From: Bryobacterales bacterium
Lineage (GTDB): Bacteria > Acidobacteriota > Terriglobia > Bryobacterales > Bryobacteraceae
Reading direction: 5' to 3'
Assembly (NCBI GenBank): GCA_026954325.1
Contig: JAIXKK010000140.1
Coordinates: 13,623 to 46,091 of the forward strand
Length of the DNA stretch: 32,469 bases
A model generated the notes under the pieces. That model saw nothing but the letters and a program-made list of their open reading frames with translations. It searched no databases and was not told the DNA's origin. The position numbers and the translations under genes were made by a program. Positions 25,949 to 32,469 of the stretch are shown here, piece by piece; positions within the stretch are counted from its first letter, which is position 1; the number at the start of each line of letters is the position of its first letter.

Positions 25949-27283
25949 CTACTTCTTCTTATCGTCTTTCTTCGCGGGAGCCGGGGCTTTGATATCGGCG
26001 GCGGCCTTTTCAAGATCGTCCACCGCCTTGGGATCGAGTTCGTAGACCGAGGGTTCGTTTTCGCGGATAGCGAAGTAATTGTTGCCGTTCTTCGAAATGA
26101 GCACGTGATCGGCAATCTTGCCGTCCTTTGCCGTGACGCGGACGTCGAATTCCGGTTTCGTGTAGCCCGAGTCAACGAACTTCGTGGCGGAAAGATCGCG
26201 CAGCTTATCGATGAAGGACTGGATGCTGACCGAATCCATCTGCTGGTTTCCGAAAGTCCATTTCTCTCCGGACTTCTGGTAGACCTTCAACTCGCCGGCG
26301 GCGTTCCTGACTTCGAGCTTCGTGGGATCGTTGAATCCGAAATCAAACAGTTTCTTGTTGCGGAAATCGTCCAGACTTTTATCGAGGCCTTCTCCGAGGT
26401 CATTCGGAGCCTTGTAAAATCCGGCAACCGCCGAACCTTTGACGTAGTAGTCTTTGTCCTTCTTGTGGATTTCGAGATCATGCGTGCCGGAGGCGTCGGT
26501 GAGTTTCACGACAGCCACTCTTGTTCCGGAAGCGTAGCCGGCCGCGGCTTTCTTCGCGTCCTCCTCGGAGATGCCGGTCTCCATCTTCGCATCCTTCACT
26601 TTGCGCACGAGTTCTTCGACGGCCCAGTTGTCGGCGCGCAGCGGCTTGGGCTTCACCAGTTGCCATTCGTTCTGGTTGTTCTTTCCGAACTCGAGCGTCT
26701 GCCCCTTGGCCGAGAGTTCCACGCGAGAGAGCTTTTCGGAATCGAAAACCACCAGGCGGCGGTCGCGAAGATCCCGCGCCGATTTGTCGAGCGAGGTTTT
26801 GAGAAAACTGCCGGCGGTATAGACTTTGCTTTCTCCGCCGAGACGCACGAAGAAGCCGCTGCCGGTTGCGGTTTCATCGCCGATATCCAACGTGACCTTC
26901 TTGCCGTCCTTCCTGGTGACGGTCACCTGCAACTGAGGATCTTTGAGGCCAAACGCGGAAAGGTCGGTGGCGTTCTCTTCCACAAGGCGATCGGAGTTCA
27001 CCGCGGCCAGCGCCGACGCCACGGCGCCTGCCGCCTCCTGATCGGCGGGCAGGATTTCCGGCGCGGTAATCTGCCACTTCTCACCCTTCTTCAGGACGAC
27101 GTCCTTACCGTCCCGGTGATGAATTTCAATCTGCTGGATCTGATCCTCGGGGATGGAAACGATCTTGGGAGATTCGCTGCTACCCTTTTTCTCCTCGTTC
27201 TGTTTGTGCTTGTTGGAGAGGTAGATACCGCCGCCAAGCAGAACCAACACGACAAGCGCCAGCAGCATTCCACGAAACTGCAT
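25949..27283 (-). CDS. DUF4340-domain membrane-anchored protein
   Basis: The 444-residue protein has one N-terminal membrane anchor (about 6-23) and a long extracytoplasmic part made of repeated DUF4340-type beta units: DGKDVVLKKGEKWQI, LSAFGLKDPQLQVTV, KVTLDIGDETATGSGFFVRL, ARDLRDRRLVVFD and a second set further on (LDDFRNKKLFDFGF, KWTFGNQQMD). The C-terminus is Lys-rich. DUF4340 proteins usually follow GldG-type genes, as here; the function is unknown but probably as an accessory of the ABC system. ATG 27283 is chosen because AGGAGG is nine bases upstream; the frame extends upstream without one. Confidence 0.88.
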   Translation of the reverse strand: MQFRGMLLALVVLVLLGGGIYLSNKHKQNEEKKGSSESPKIVSIPEDQIQQIEIHHRDGKDVVLKKGEKWQITAPEILPADQEAAGAVASALAAVNSDRLVEENATDLSAFGLKDPQLQVTVTRKDGKKVTLDIGDETATGSGFFVRLGGESKVYTAGSFLKTSLDKSARDLRDRRLVVFDSEKLSRVELSAKGQTLEFGKNNQNEWQLVKPKPLRADNWAVEELVRKVKDAKMETGISEEDAKKAAAGYASGTRVAVVKLTDASGTHDLEIHKKDKDYYVKGSAVAGFYKAPNDLGEGLDKSLDDFRNKKLFDFGFNDPTKLEVRNAAGELKVYQKSGEKWTFGNQQMDSVSIQSFIDKLRDLSATKFVDSGYTKPEFDVRVTAKDGKIADHVLISKNGNNYFAIRENEPSVYELDPKAVDDLEKAAADIKAPAPAKKDDKKK

Positions 27284-27320
27284 CGATATTTTCCTCCTGT
27301 TGAACGGCCTGCGCGCCGCT

Positions 27321-28709
27321 TCAGCGGCGCTTCCACCAGACGCTGAGCCCGACTGCAATGACGAGGAGGGGCAGCAGCAGCACGCTCGAATAGAACACCA
27401 GCGACATCTGGCGCCGCGTGAGGTTAAGCCGGCGGTCCTGCGGTTCCTTGGGGCGAATGGAGATGAGGTCTTCGTCGGCGGAGAGCCAGTTGAGCATATT
27501 CATCGCCAGGTCGCGGTTGCCATTGAAGCCGAGAATGTTGTTCGCCATGAAGCCCGAAGAGCCGACGACAACAAAGCGCGGCTTGGTATTGTTGTTCGAG
27601 GCTTGCGGGTTACCGCCGTAGGAGCCGGCAACGGCAAGAGTGAACGGACCTTTTTTATCTTTCGCCGGATTCAGTTTGATTTCCGGCGAAGAGAGGTTGG
27701 TGGTGGCGTAGCTGTTCGGGCTGGTAGACAGCAGTTTGTCCACGGTGAAGTTGGTGACCGACTGGGTATCGATGGAGCGCGCCAGCGGGAACGCGGTGGC
27801 CACTTCCTTGAGGTCGCGTACGATAATATGCGATTCGTACGTGGTCACGAGGGGCACCACCTCACTGAGTCCGAACAGTTGACCGACGCCGCTCGTGTCG
27901 AGAACCAGATCCTTGACGGGCGTCACACCCCATTCGCCGGCCAGTTTGATCAGCGGCGGGTTGTCTGAAATCGTTTCCTTGCCGACCTGCATTGGGGGAT
28001 CGAGGGCGATGAGCACTCGGCCGCCGGCGATGAAGTACTTGCGAATGGCGTCCGCGGCGGGTTCGGTGTAATCGAAACGCGGACCGGCCACTATCAGCAC
28101 CGTGCAATCCTTTGGCACTTCCGGCTTTTCGACAAGTTTGATGGTTCGGGTCTTGTAGTTGTTCTTCTCGATGAGTTCCTTGAGGCGGCTGTAGCCGGTG
28201 CGGTCGGAATCGTCGAAGCTGTGCTCGCCGCTGCCGAGCACGGAGCAGACGGTCCGGTCGCCGGACTTGAGGACGCGAATGAGAGCACTGGTAATTTCTT
28301 CTTCGGTCAGGCTGCGCGCCTCTTCCCGCTTGCCCCCGGCTTCCACGTAGATTGTTCCGGTGGTGCGGACGCCATATTGCTTGGCGATCTGAGGCTTCTT
28401 GTCGGGGTCGACATATTCGACGGACAGTTTATTCGACAGATCGGCGTAGCGATCGAGCAGGTCCTTGGCGGCTGGGAAGCCGGAGGTGCGGTCGAAATAG
28501 ACGATCTTGACGTTGTTCTTGAGCCCCTTAACGATCTTCACGGTCTGCTCGGCGAGGCTGAAGCGCTTGTTGGAGGTGAAGTCATGGGTCTTGACGTTCT
28601 GCGAGGCGAGCCAGTTCGCGGCGCCGAGGACGGCAAGAATCACCAGAATGTAGACGGTGACGTAAAGGGAGTACTTAGTCTGACGGGTCTTCATCCAGTT
28701 CGAATCCAT
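27321..28709 (-). CDS. GldG-like ABC-associated auxiliary protein
   Basis: This 462-residue protein has an N-terminal membrane helix (about 13-34), a large extracytoplasmic region and a C-terminal helix (about 438-458) ending in WWKRR. Family marks are FTSNKRFSLAEQTVKIVKGL, VEYVDPDKKPQIAKQYGV, EEEITSALIRVLKSG and FIAGGRVLIALDPP, the GldG/ABC_transp_aux pattern. In Bacteroidota, GldG with GldA and GldF forms an ABC complex needed for gliding; homologues occur in many non-gliding bacteria with unknown substrate. The gene directly abuts the permease gene. Confidence 0.9.
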   Translation of the reverse strand: MDSNWMKTRQTKYSLYVTVYILVILAVLGAANWLASQNVKTHDFTSNKRFSLAEQTVKIVKGLKNNVKIVYFDRTSGFPAAKDLLDRYADLSNKLSVEYVDPDKKPQIAKQYGVRTTGTIYVEAGGKREEARSLTEEEITSALIRVLKSGDRTVCSVLGSGEHSFDDSDRTGYSRLKELIEKNNYKTRTIKLVEKPEVPKDCTVLIVAGPRFDYTEPAADAIRKYFIAGGRVLIALDPPMQVGKETISDNPPLIKLAGEWGVTPVKDLVLDTSGVGQLFGLSEVVPLVTTYESHIIVRDLKEVATAFPLARSIDTQSVTNFTVDKLLSTSPNSYATTNLSSPEIKLNPAKDKKGPFTLAVAGSYGGNPQASNNNTKPRFVVVGSSGFMANNILGFNGNRDLAMNMLNWLSADEDLISIRPKEPQDRRLNLTRRQMSLVFYSSVLLLPLLVIAVGLSVWWKRR

Positions 28710-29477
28710 TTACGCCCTCCACCGCAGGGATTCCATCGACCGCGTGGTCAGGAAGAGCCCGAGAAAGATCAACGACAGGTAGTACACGACGTCCTTACTA
28801 TCCAATACGCCCTTGGCGAAATTCTCAAAATGTCCGGTGACGGAGAGATAGGAAATGATCTTGCCGGTGGTGGAAGTGTCATAAGCCGCCACCCAATCGA
28901 GGACCCACAGCAGCAGGCATACGACAAAGGTCCCGGCCCCAGCGATGATCTGATTGCGGGTGCAGTTGGAGATGAACGCTCCGACCGCCAGAAGGCAACT
29001 GCCTTGCAACAACAATCCGAAGTAGCTGATAAGAATCGGCATTCCGTCGGGTTTCCCGTAAAGAAAGAGGATCGCCAGATCGAAAGCCGAGATGCCGAGT
29101 ATGGCGGCGTACAAGAGGACCGCGGCGAGCCATTTGCCGAGAATGATTTGCAAGTCCGTGACCGGGCAAGTGGCCAGCAGTTCGATGGTGCCGGTCTTTT
29201 TCTCTTCGGCGAATAGCCGCATGGTGATCATCGGGATGATGAAGAGTCCGATGACGCTGACGTTCATCATCACGGGGCGCACCACCCACTCGTTAAGATC
29301 CATGGGCATGCTGCGTCCCATCATCTGCATCTCCGTTCCGCGGACTACGAAGATGGCCACCGCGGCATAGAAAAAGTATCCGAAGATGAGCGCGAAGAAC
29401 GCCATCAGGCCGTAGGCTATCGGCGAGGCGAAGTAGCTTTTCAGTTCCTTCTTGCAAATGATCCAGACGAGATTCAT
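28710..29477 (-). CDS. GldF-like ABC-2 permease
   Basis: This 255-residue ABC-2 type membrane protein has about six helices and the GldF-like start WIICKKELKSYFASPIAYG. MRLFAEEKKTGTIELL is the conserved cytoplasmic segment of this permease class that contacts the ATPase. It overlaps the upstream ATPase gene by four bases (ATGA) and its stop is immediately followed by the GldG-like gene. Confidence 0.92.
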   Translation of the reverse strand: MNLVWIICKKELKSYFASPIAYGLMAFFALIFGYFFYAAVAIFVVRGTEMQMMGRSMPMDLNEWVVRPVMMNVSVIGLFIIPMITMRLFAEEKKTGTIELLATCPVTDLQIILGKWLAAVLLYAAILGISAFDLAILFLYGKPDGMPILISYFGLLLQGSCLLAVGAFISNCTRNQIIAGAGTFVVCLLLWVLDWVAAYDTSTTGKIISYLSVTGHFENFAKGVLDSKDVVYYLSLIFLGLFLTTRSMESLRWRA

Positions 29478-30445
29478 TTCGATCCTCCGGGGGCGGCCTT
29501 TTCAGCGCCTGTGAGTTGCAGGAAGATCTCCTCCAGGCTGAGGCCGGCTGCGTGAAGTTCGAGGAGATTCCAATCGGCGGAGACGATGGAGCGGGCCAGA
29601 TCGGCGCGGATGGAGCGGCCCTGCAGACTCTCGACTTCAAAGAAAAGCCGCGGCCCGCGCGCTTCCTTGAACAGTACGCGGCTGACGCCGCTGACCTGCT
29701 CGAGACGCTGCTGCACGGTTTCTTTGGCAAGATCTCCGCCGCGGGGTTCCAACTCGACGGCGACCATTTCCGCCCCGCGCAGCCTGCTGTTGAGATTTTC
29801 CATGGTGTCGGTGGCGACGAGTTTGCCCTTGGAAATAATAATGACGCGCTGGCAGGTCTGCTCCACTTCGGGGAGGATGTGGGTGCTCAGGATGATGGTG
29901 TGAGAACCGGCAAGTCCGCGGATGAGGCTAAGGGTTTCCTTGCGCTGCTCGGGATCGAGCCCGGCGGTGGGTTCGTCGAGGATGAGGACATCCGGGTTGT
30001 GGATGATAGAGGAGGCAAGGCCCACACGCTGGCGGTAGCCTTTGGACAGTTTGGCGATGAGTTTGTCCTTCACGTCGGCGACATTGCATCGTTCGCAAGC
30101 TTCATTCACCTTGGCGTCGAGTTCGGAATTGGGGACGCCCTTCAATTGGCCGACGTAGCGGACGTATTCTTTCACCTCCATCTCCGGATAGAGGGGTGGC
30201 GTTTCCGGCAGGTAGCCGATGCGGCGCTTCACTTCGATCGGTTGATCGAAGACATCGAAGCCGGCAACGGACGCCCTGCCCGAAGTGGGGGGCAGGAAGC
30301 AGGTGAGCACGCGCATCGTTGTGGTTTTTCCGGCGCCATTGGGGCCTAGAAACCCCACGATTTGGCCCTTCTCAACCTCGAACGATATGTTATCCACGGC
30401 GATGTTGCGTGCGTACCGTTTCGTAAGGCCATCTACTTTGATCAT
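29474..30445 (-). CDS. GldA-like ABC transporter ATP-binding protein
   Basis: The 323-residue protein has an ABC ATPase domain with Walker A GPNGAGKTT, signature LSKGYRQRV, Walker B VLILDEPT and the switch His in LSTHILPEVEQ. A C-terminal extension of about 90 residues (from about 215) is typical of GldA/CcmA-like ATPases paired with ABC-2 permeases. I prefer ATG 30445 (MIKVDGLTKRY), the usual start in the family; GTG 30472 has a slightly better ribosome site (GGGCGAG) and would add nine residues. It heads a six-gene minus-strand run that ends with pncA. Confidence 0.94.
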   Translation of the reverse strand: MIKVDGLTKRYARNIAVDNISFEVEKGQIVGFLGPNGAGKTTTMRVLTCFLPPTSGRASVAGFDVFDQPIEVKRRIGYLPETPPLYPEMEVKEYVRYVGQLKGVPNSELDAKVNEACERCNVADVKDKLIAKLSKGYRQRVGLASSIIHNPDVLILDEPTAGLDPEQRKETLSLIRGLAGSHTIILSTHILPEVEQTCQRVIIISKGKLVATDTMENLNSRLRGAEMVAVELEPRGGDLAKETVQQRLEQVSGVSRVLFKEARGPRLFFEVESLQGRSIRADLARSIVSADWNLLELHAAGLSLEEIFLQLTGAEKAAPGGSK

Positions 30446-30532
30446 AGGTGTAAAGGAATGAACGAACTTCACCTCGCCCAGGTTATCCGCCCCAAGAGTA
30501 CGCGGACCGGCTGAGGATGGCGTTGCATATTT

Positions 30533-30562
30533 ATCTTAAAGACCGGGTGCTACCGTGTCAAA
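30533..30562 (-). promoter_or_regulatory. Sigma70-type promoter of the GldAFG-DUF4340-pncB-pncA operon
   Basis: On the minus strand, a perfect TTGACA (-35) at 30562-30557 is followed after 18 bases by TAAGAT (4 of 6 to the -10 consensus) at 30538-30533. Transcription would start near 30526, leaving a leader of roughly 55-80 bases before the ATPase gene. Position and orientation fit the operon start. Confidence 0.6.
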
Positions 30563-30722
30563 TCGAGAGGACGTGTAAGATCAGGATTTGTTACGCGCGG
30601 AAAGACCGTGATTCGGATTCACCCGTTCACCTGGCGGGAAATCCAGTACAGGCATGATTGACTTCCGGAACGCAAAATGATTGCGCTTGCGGATTTGCGC
30701 CGCGGACGGCGCAGGCAAGACA

Positions 30723-31205
30723 ATGAAGGGCATGGGTCAGTTCTATACTCGCGAGGCGCTGGCCGCCGCGCGCGCCGTCTGGAGGGTTGAAGGCAGGAAG
30801 GTAGTGTTCACCAATGGCTGTTATGACATCCTGCATCCGGGTCACATTCGCCTGCTCGAGCGAGCCCGGTCGCTCGGCGACGTTCTGATCCTGGCGCTGA
30901 ACACGGATTCGAGCGTGCAGCGGTTGAAGGGTCCGGCGCGTCCGTTCTTAGGCGAGCAGGAGCGCGCGCAGATAGCGTCCTGTCTGGAGGCCGTAGACGC
31001 CGTTACGCTGTTTGATGAGGACACGCCCCGGGAACTGATCGCGTTGCTGTTGCCGGACGTGCTGGTAAAAGGCGCGGACTGGGCTCACTTCATTGCCGGG
31101 CGGGAGGAAGTGGAGGCAGCGGGCGGAGCCGTGATGGCTCTGCCGCTCGAGCCAGGTTACTCCACCACGAACATCGCGGACGTCATTGCCGGCCGAAGAC
31201 CTTGA
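30723..31205 (+). CDS. rfaE2: D-glycero-beta-D-manno-heptose 1-phosphate adenylyltransferase
   Basis: This 160-residue cytidylyltransferase-like protein carries VVFTNGCYDILHPGHIRLL (HxGH at 38-41) and the C-terminal YSTTNIADVI of the RfaE domain II family. It activates heptose 1-phosphate with ATP to make ADP-heptose for lipopolysaccharide core, supporting a Gram-negative LPS envelope. It is the stand-alone form, without the kinase domain of HldE, so a separate kinase must exist elsewhere. ATG 30723 gives the usual family length. Its stop overlaps the mfd start as TTGA. Confidence 0.92.
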   Translation: MKGMGQFYTREALAAARAVWRVEGRKVVFTNGCYDILHPGHIRLLERARSLGDVLILALNTDSSVQRLKGPARPFLGEQERAQIASCLEAVDAVTLFDEDTPRELIALLLPDVLVKGADWAHFIAGREEVEAAGGAVMALPLEPGYSTTNIADVIAGRRP

Positions 31206-32469
31206 ACAATCCCGTCATCCGCGACCTGTTTCTGGAACTTGGCCGTGCTCCCGCTTTCCGGGAGTTGTTGCAGGCCTTGCGCGCCGGCGCGCCGTTGCTC
31301 GGCTTGCATGGGCTGACACGCTCGGCAAAGGCGCTTTATCTGGTCCTGCTCTGGCAGGCCACGGAGCGGCCGGTACTGGTGCTGGCCGATTCCAGCAAGA
31401 CGGCGGAAGCACTGGCGGAAACGATCGAGACATTCTTCCGGTTGCTGGTTCCGCACCGGGCGGGGGGGCGCACCCAGTTACTGCCGGCCTTTGACGTGTT
31501 TCCCGGGCAAAAGCTGTCGCCGCATAACGAAATCAAGGAACAACGGGCAGTCAGTTTGTGGCGGATGGCGACAGGAAAGGCCTCGATTACGGTGGCGCCC
31601 ATCGCCGCGGCTTTGTGGAAGACCGAGCCGGCGGATTTTTACCGGCAGTTGGCGCTGACGCTGAAAGTCAACGACGAGATGGACATGGGCGATCTGAACG
31701 AGTACCTGCAATCCGTGGCGTATGAGCCGCGGGAACCCGTGGAAATGGTAGGCGACTTTTCGCAGCGCGGCGGAATCCTGGATGTTTTCCCTCCGGAAGC
31801 GTCCAAGCCGGTGCGCATCGAGTTTTTCGGCGACACGGTGGAAAGCCTGCGGAGGTTCGAGGTGGAATCCCAGCGCAGCGTGCTGAAGATTCCCGACTGC
31901 CATATCCTGCCGTTGACGGAGATGCCGCGGACGCGGGAACTGGTGAGGGAGTTAGGAGACGCAGCGCTCGAACCGGGGTGGGAATTCGCGGTGTCCAGGA
32001 TACGCCCGCGGGAGGGAACGCCGGCGAGTTTGCTCGAGGATCCGATTGTGGTGTGGGATGAGCCGGAGCAACTGGCTGCCGGCGCGGAGCGGCTTTGGAA
32101 GCGACTGGAGCAGAGCGCGGGGACGCTGCCGCCGGAGACGAACTATTTCAAGTTCGAGGAGTTGCAAGAGAAGCTTGCCTCTTCGACGCGGCTGATGGTG
32201 AGAGAACTGGAACTGGCGTCGATTGCCCCGGATGCGCCATCGTGGCACATTTCGTCGCGCCCGCCGCTCACGTTTCACGGCAACTGGAAGGTGGCGGCCG
32301 CAGAAAGCCGCACGTTGGTGGAACGAGGCAACCGGGTGGTGTTCTTCTCGTCCTCGACAGGAGAAGTAGAGCGGCTGGCGGACATTCTGCGCGAGTATTC
32401 CATTCCCTTTCCGTTGGGAATCGACCCGGGGGAGGGAACGCCCGAGTATCTTGTGGAGCGGTCCTATAT
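31202..32469 (+). CDS. mfd: Transcription-repair coupling factor Mfd (N-terminal part, cut by window edge)
   Basis: The frame runs open from TTG 31202 to the window edge, about 422 codons. The protein shows the UvrB-homology region of Mfd: LLGLHGLTRSAKALYLVLL, LLPAFDVFPGQKLSPHNEI, YEPREPVEMVGDFSQRGGIL and DVFPPEASKPVRIEFFGD followed by VESLRRFEVESQRS. Mfd removes stalled RNA polymerase at DNA lesions and recruits UvrA. The helicase and RNA-polymerase-interacting modules would lie beyond the edge (full length about 1,100-1,200 residues). The start overlaps the rfaE2 stop by TTGA, so it depends on coupling; no separate ribosome site is clear. Confidence 0.93.
   Translation, partial: MNNPVIRDLFLELGRAPAFRELLQALRAGAPLLGLHGLTRSAKALYLVLLWQATERPVLVLADSSKTAEALAETIETFFRLLVPHRAGGRTQLLPAFDVFPGQKLSPHNEIKEQRAVSLWRMATGKASITVAPIAAALWKTEPADFYRQLALTLKVNDEMDMGDLNEYLQSVAYEPREPVEMVGDFSQRGGILDVFPPEASKPVRIEFFGDTVESLRRFEVESQRSVLKIPDCHILPLTEMPRTRELVRELGDAALEPGWEFAVSRIRPREGTPASLLEDPIVVWDEPEQLAAGAERLWKRLEQSAGTLPPETNYFKFEELQEKLASSTRLMVRELELASIAPDAPSWHISSRPPLTFHGNWKVAAAESRTLVERGNRVVFFSSSTGEVERLADILREYSIPFPLGIDPGEGTPEYLVERSY

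Noticed and set aside
26105..27346. 413-codon open frame on the plus strand
   Set aside because: It is antisense to the DUF4340 gene, which has a good ribosome site and operon context.
28690..28705. GTTCGAATCC, resembling a tRNA T-loop
   Set aside because: It lies within the first codons of the GldG-like gene and no matching acceptor, D or anticodon arms can be built around it.

Overview
The window is a chromosomal segment from a GC-rich Gram-negative bacterium. The gene content points to Acidobacteriota, probably Bryobacterales or a Solibacter-like lineage: a secreted sulfatase-like protein, DUF885 and M13 peptidases, a Tat-exported TIM-barrel protein next to a PHP-like protein, DUF5684, and a GldA/GldF/GldG/DUF4340 cluster. 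This placement is inferred from gene families alone; there is no rRNA or other phylogenetic marker. No tRNA, rRNA, CRISPR array, IS element or prophage was found.

Layout. 1-2.3 kb: the 3' end of an unidentified gene, a bidirectional terminator, then a sulfatase-fold protein lacking its key catalytic residues and a family 2 glycosyltransferase on the minus strand. 2.3-5.1 kb: lysS and a LolC/LolE-type permease on the plus strand. 5.1-8.4 kb: an orphan RodZ-type HTH protein, then a two-gene sensory unit of a periplasmic YfiR (DUF4154) protein and a CHASE8-type hybrid histidine kinase. 8.4-10.8 kb, minus strand: a periplasmic PQQ sugar dehydrogenase, a deleted aldehyde dehydrogenase remnant and an exported metallo-beta-lactamase-fold hydrolase. 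10.9-12.7 kb: ispG overlapping a hypothetical gene. 12.7-17.4 kb, minus strand: RmlD-like reductase, M13 peptidase, DUF885 peptidase.

17.4-18.0 kb is the main gene-poor stretch; it holds a 44-residue single-membrane-span ORF behind an 11-bp-period direct repeat. 18.0-24.0 kb: DUF5684 membrane protein, TIM-barrel and PHP-like pair, DUF503 protein, M20 peptidase and an unidentified exported protein. 24.0-30.5 kb is one minus-strand transcription unit behind a recognisable sigma70-type promoter: GldA-like ATPase, GldF-like permease, GldG-like protein, DUF4340 protein, pncB and a nicotinamidase. 30.7-32.5 kb: rfaE2 and the 5' part of mfd on the plus strand, running off the edge.

The most notable points are: (i) the YfiR plus CHASE8 hybrid kinase unit, which resembles the YfiR-YfiN pair but has phosphorelay output instead of a cyclase; (ii) the catalytically degenerate sulfatase; (iii) NAD-salvage genes tightly coupled to a Gld-type ABC operon; (iv) a strand-composition switch near 24-24.7 kb, where the plus strand changes from C-rich to G-rich regardless of gene orientation; (v) an aldehyde dehydrogenase remnant in frame behind the stop codon of its upstream neighbour.
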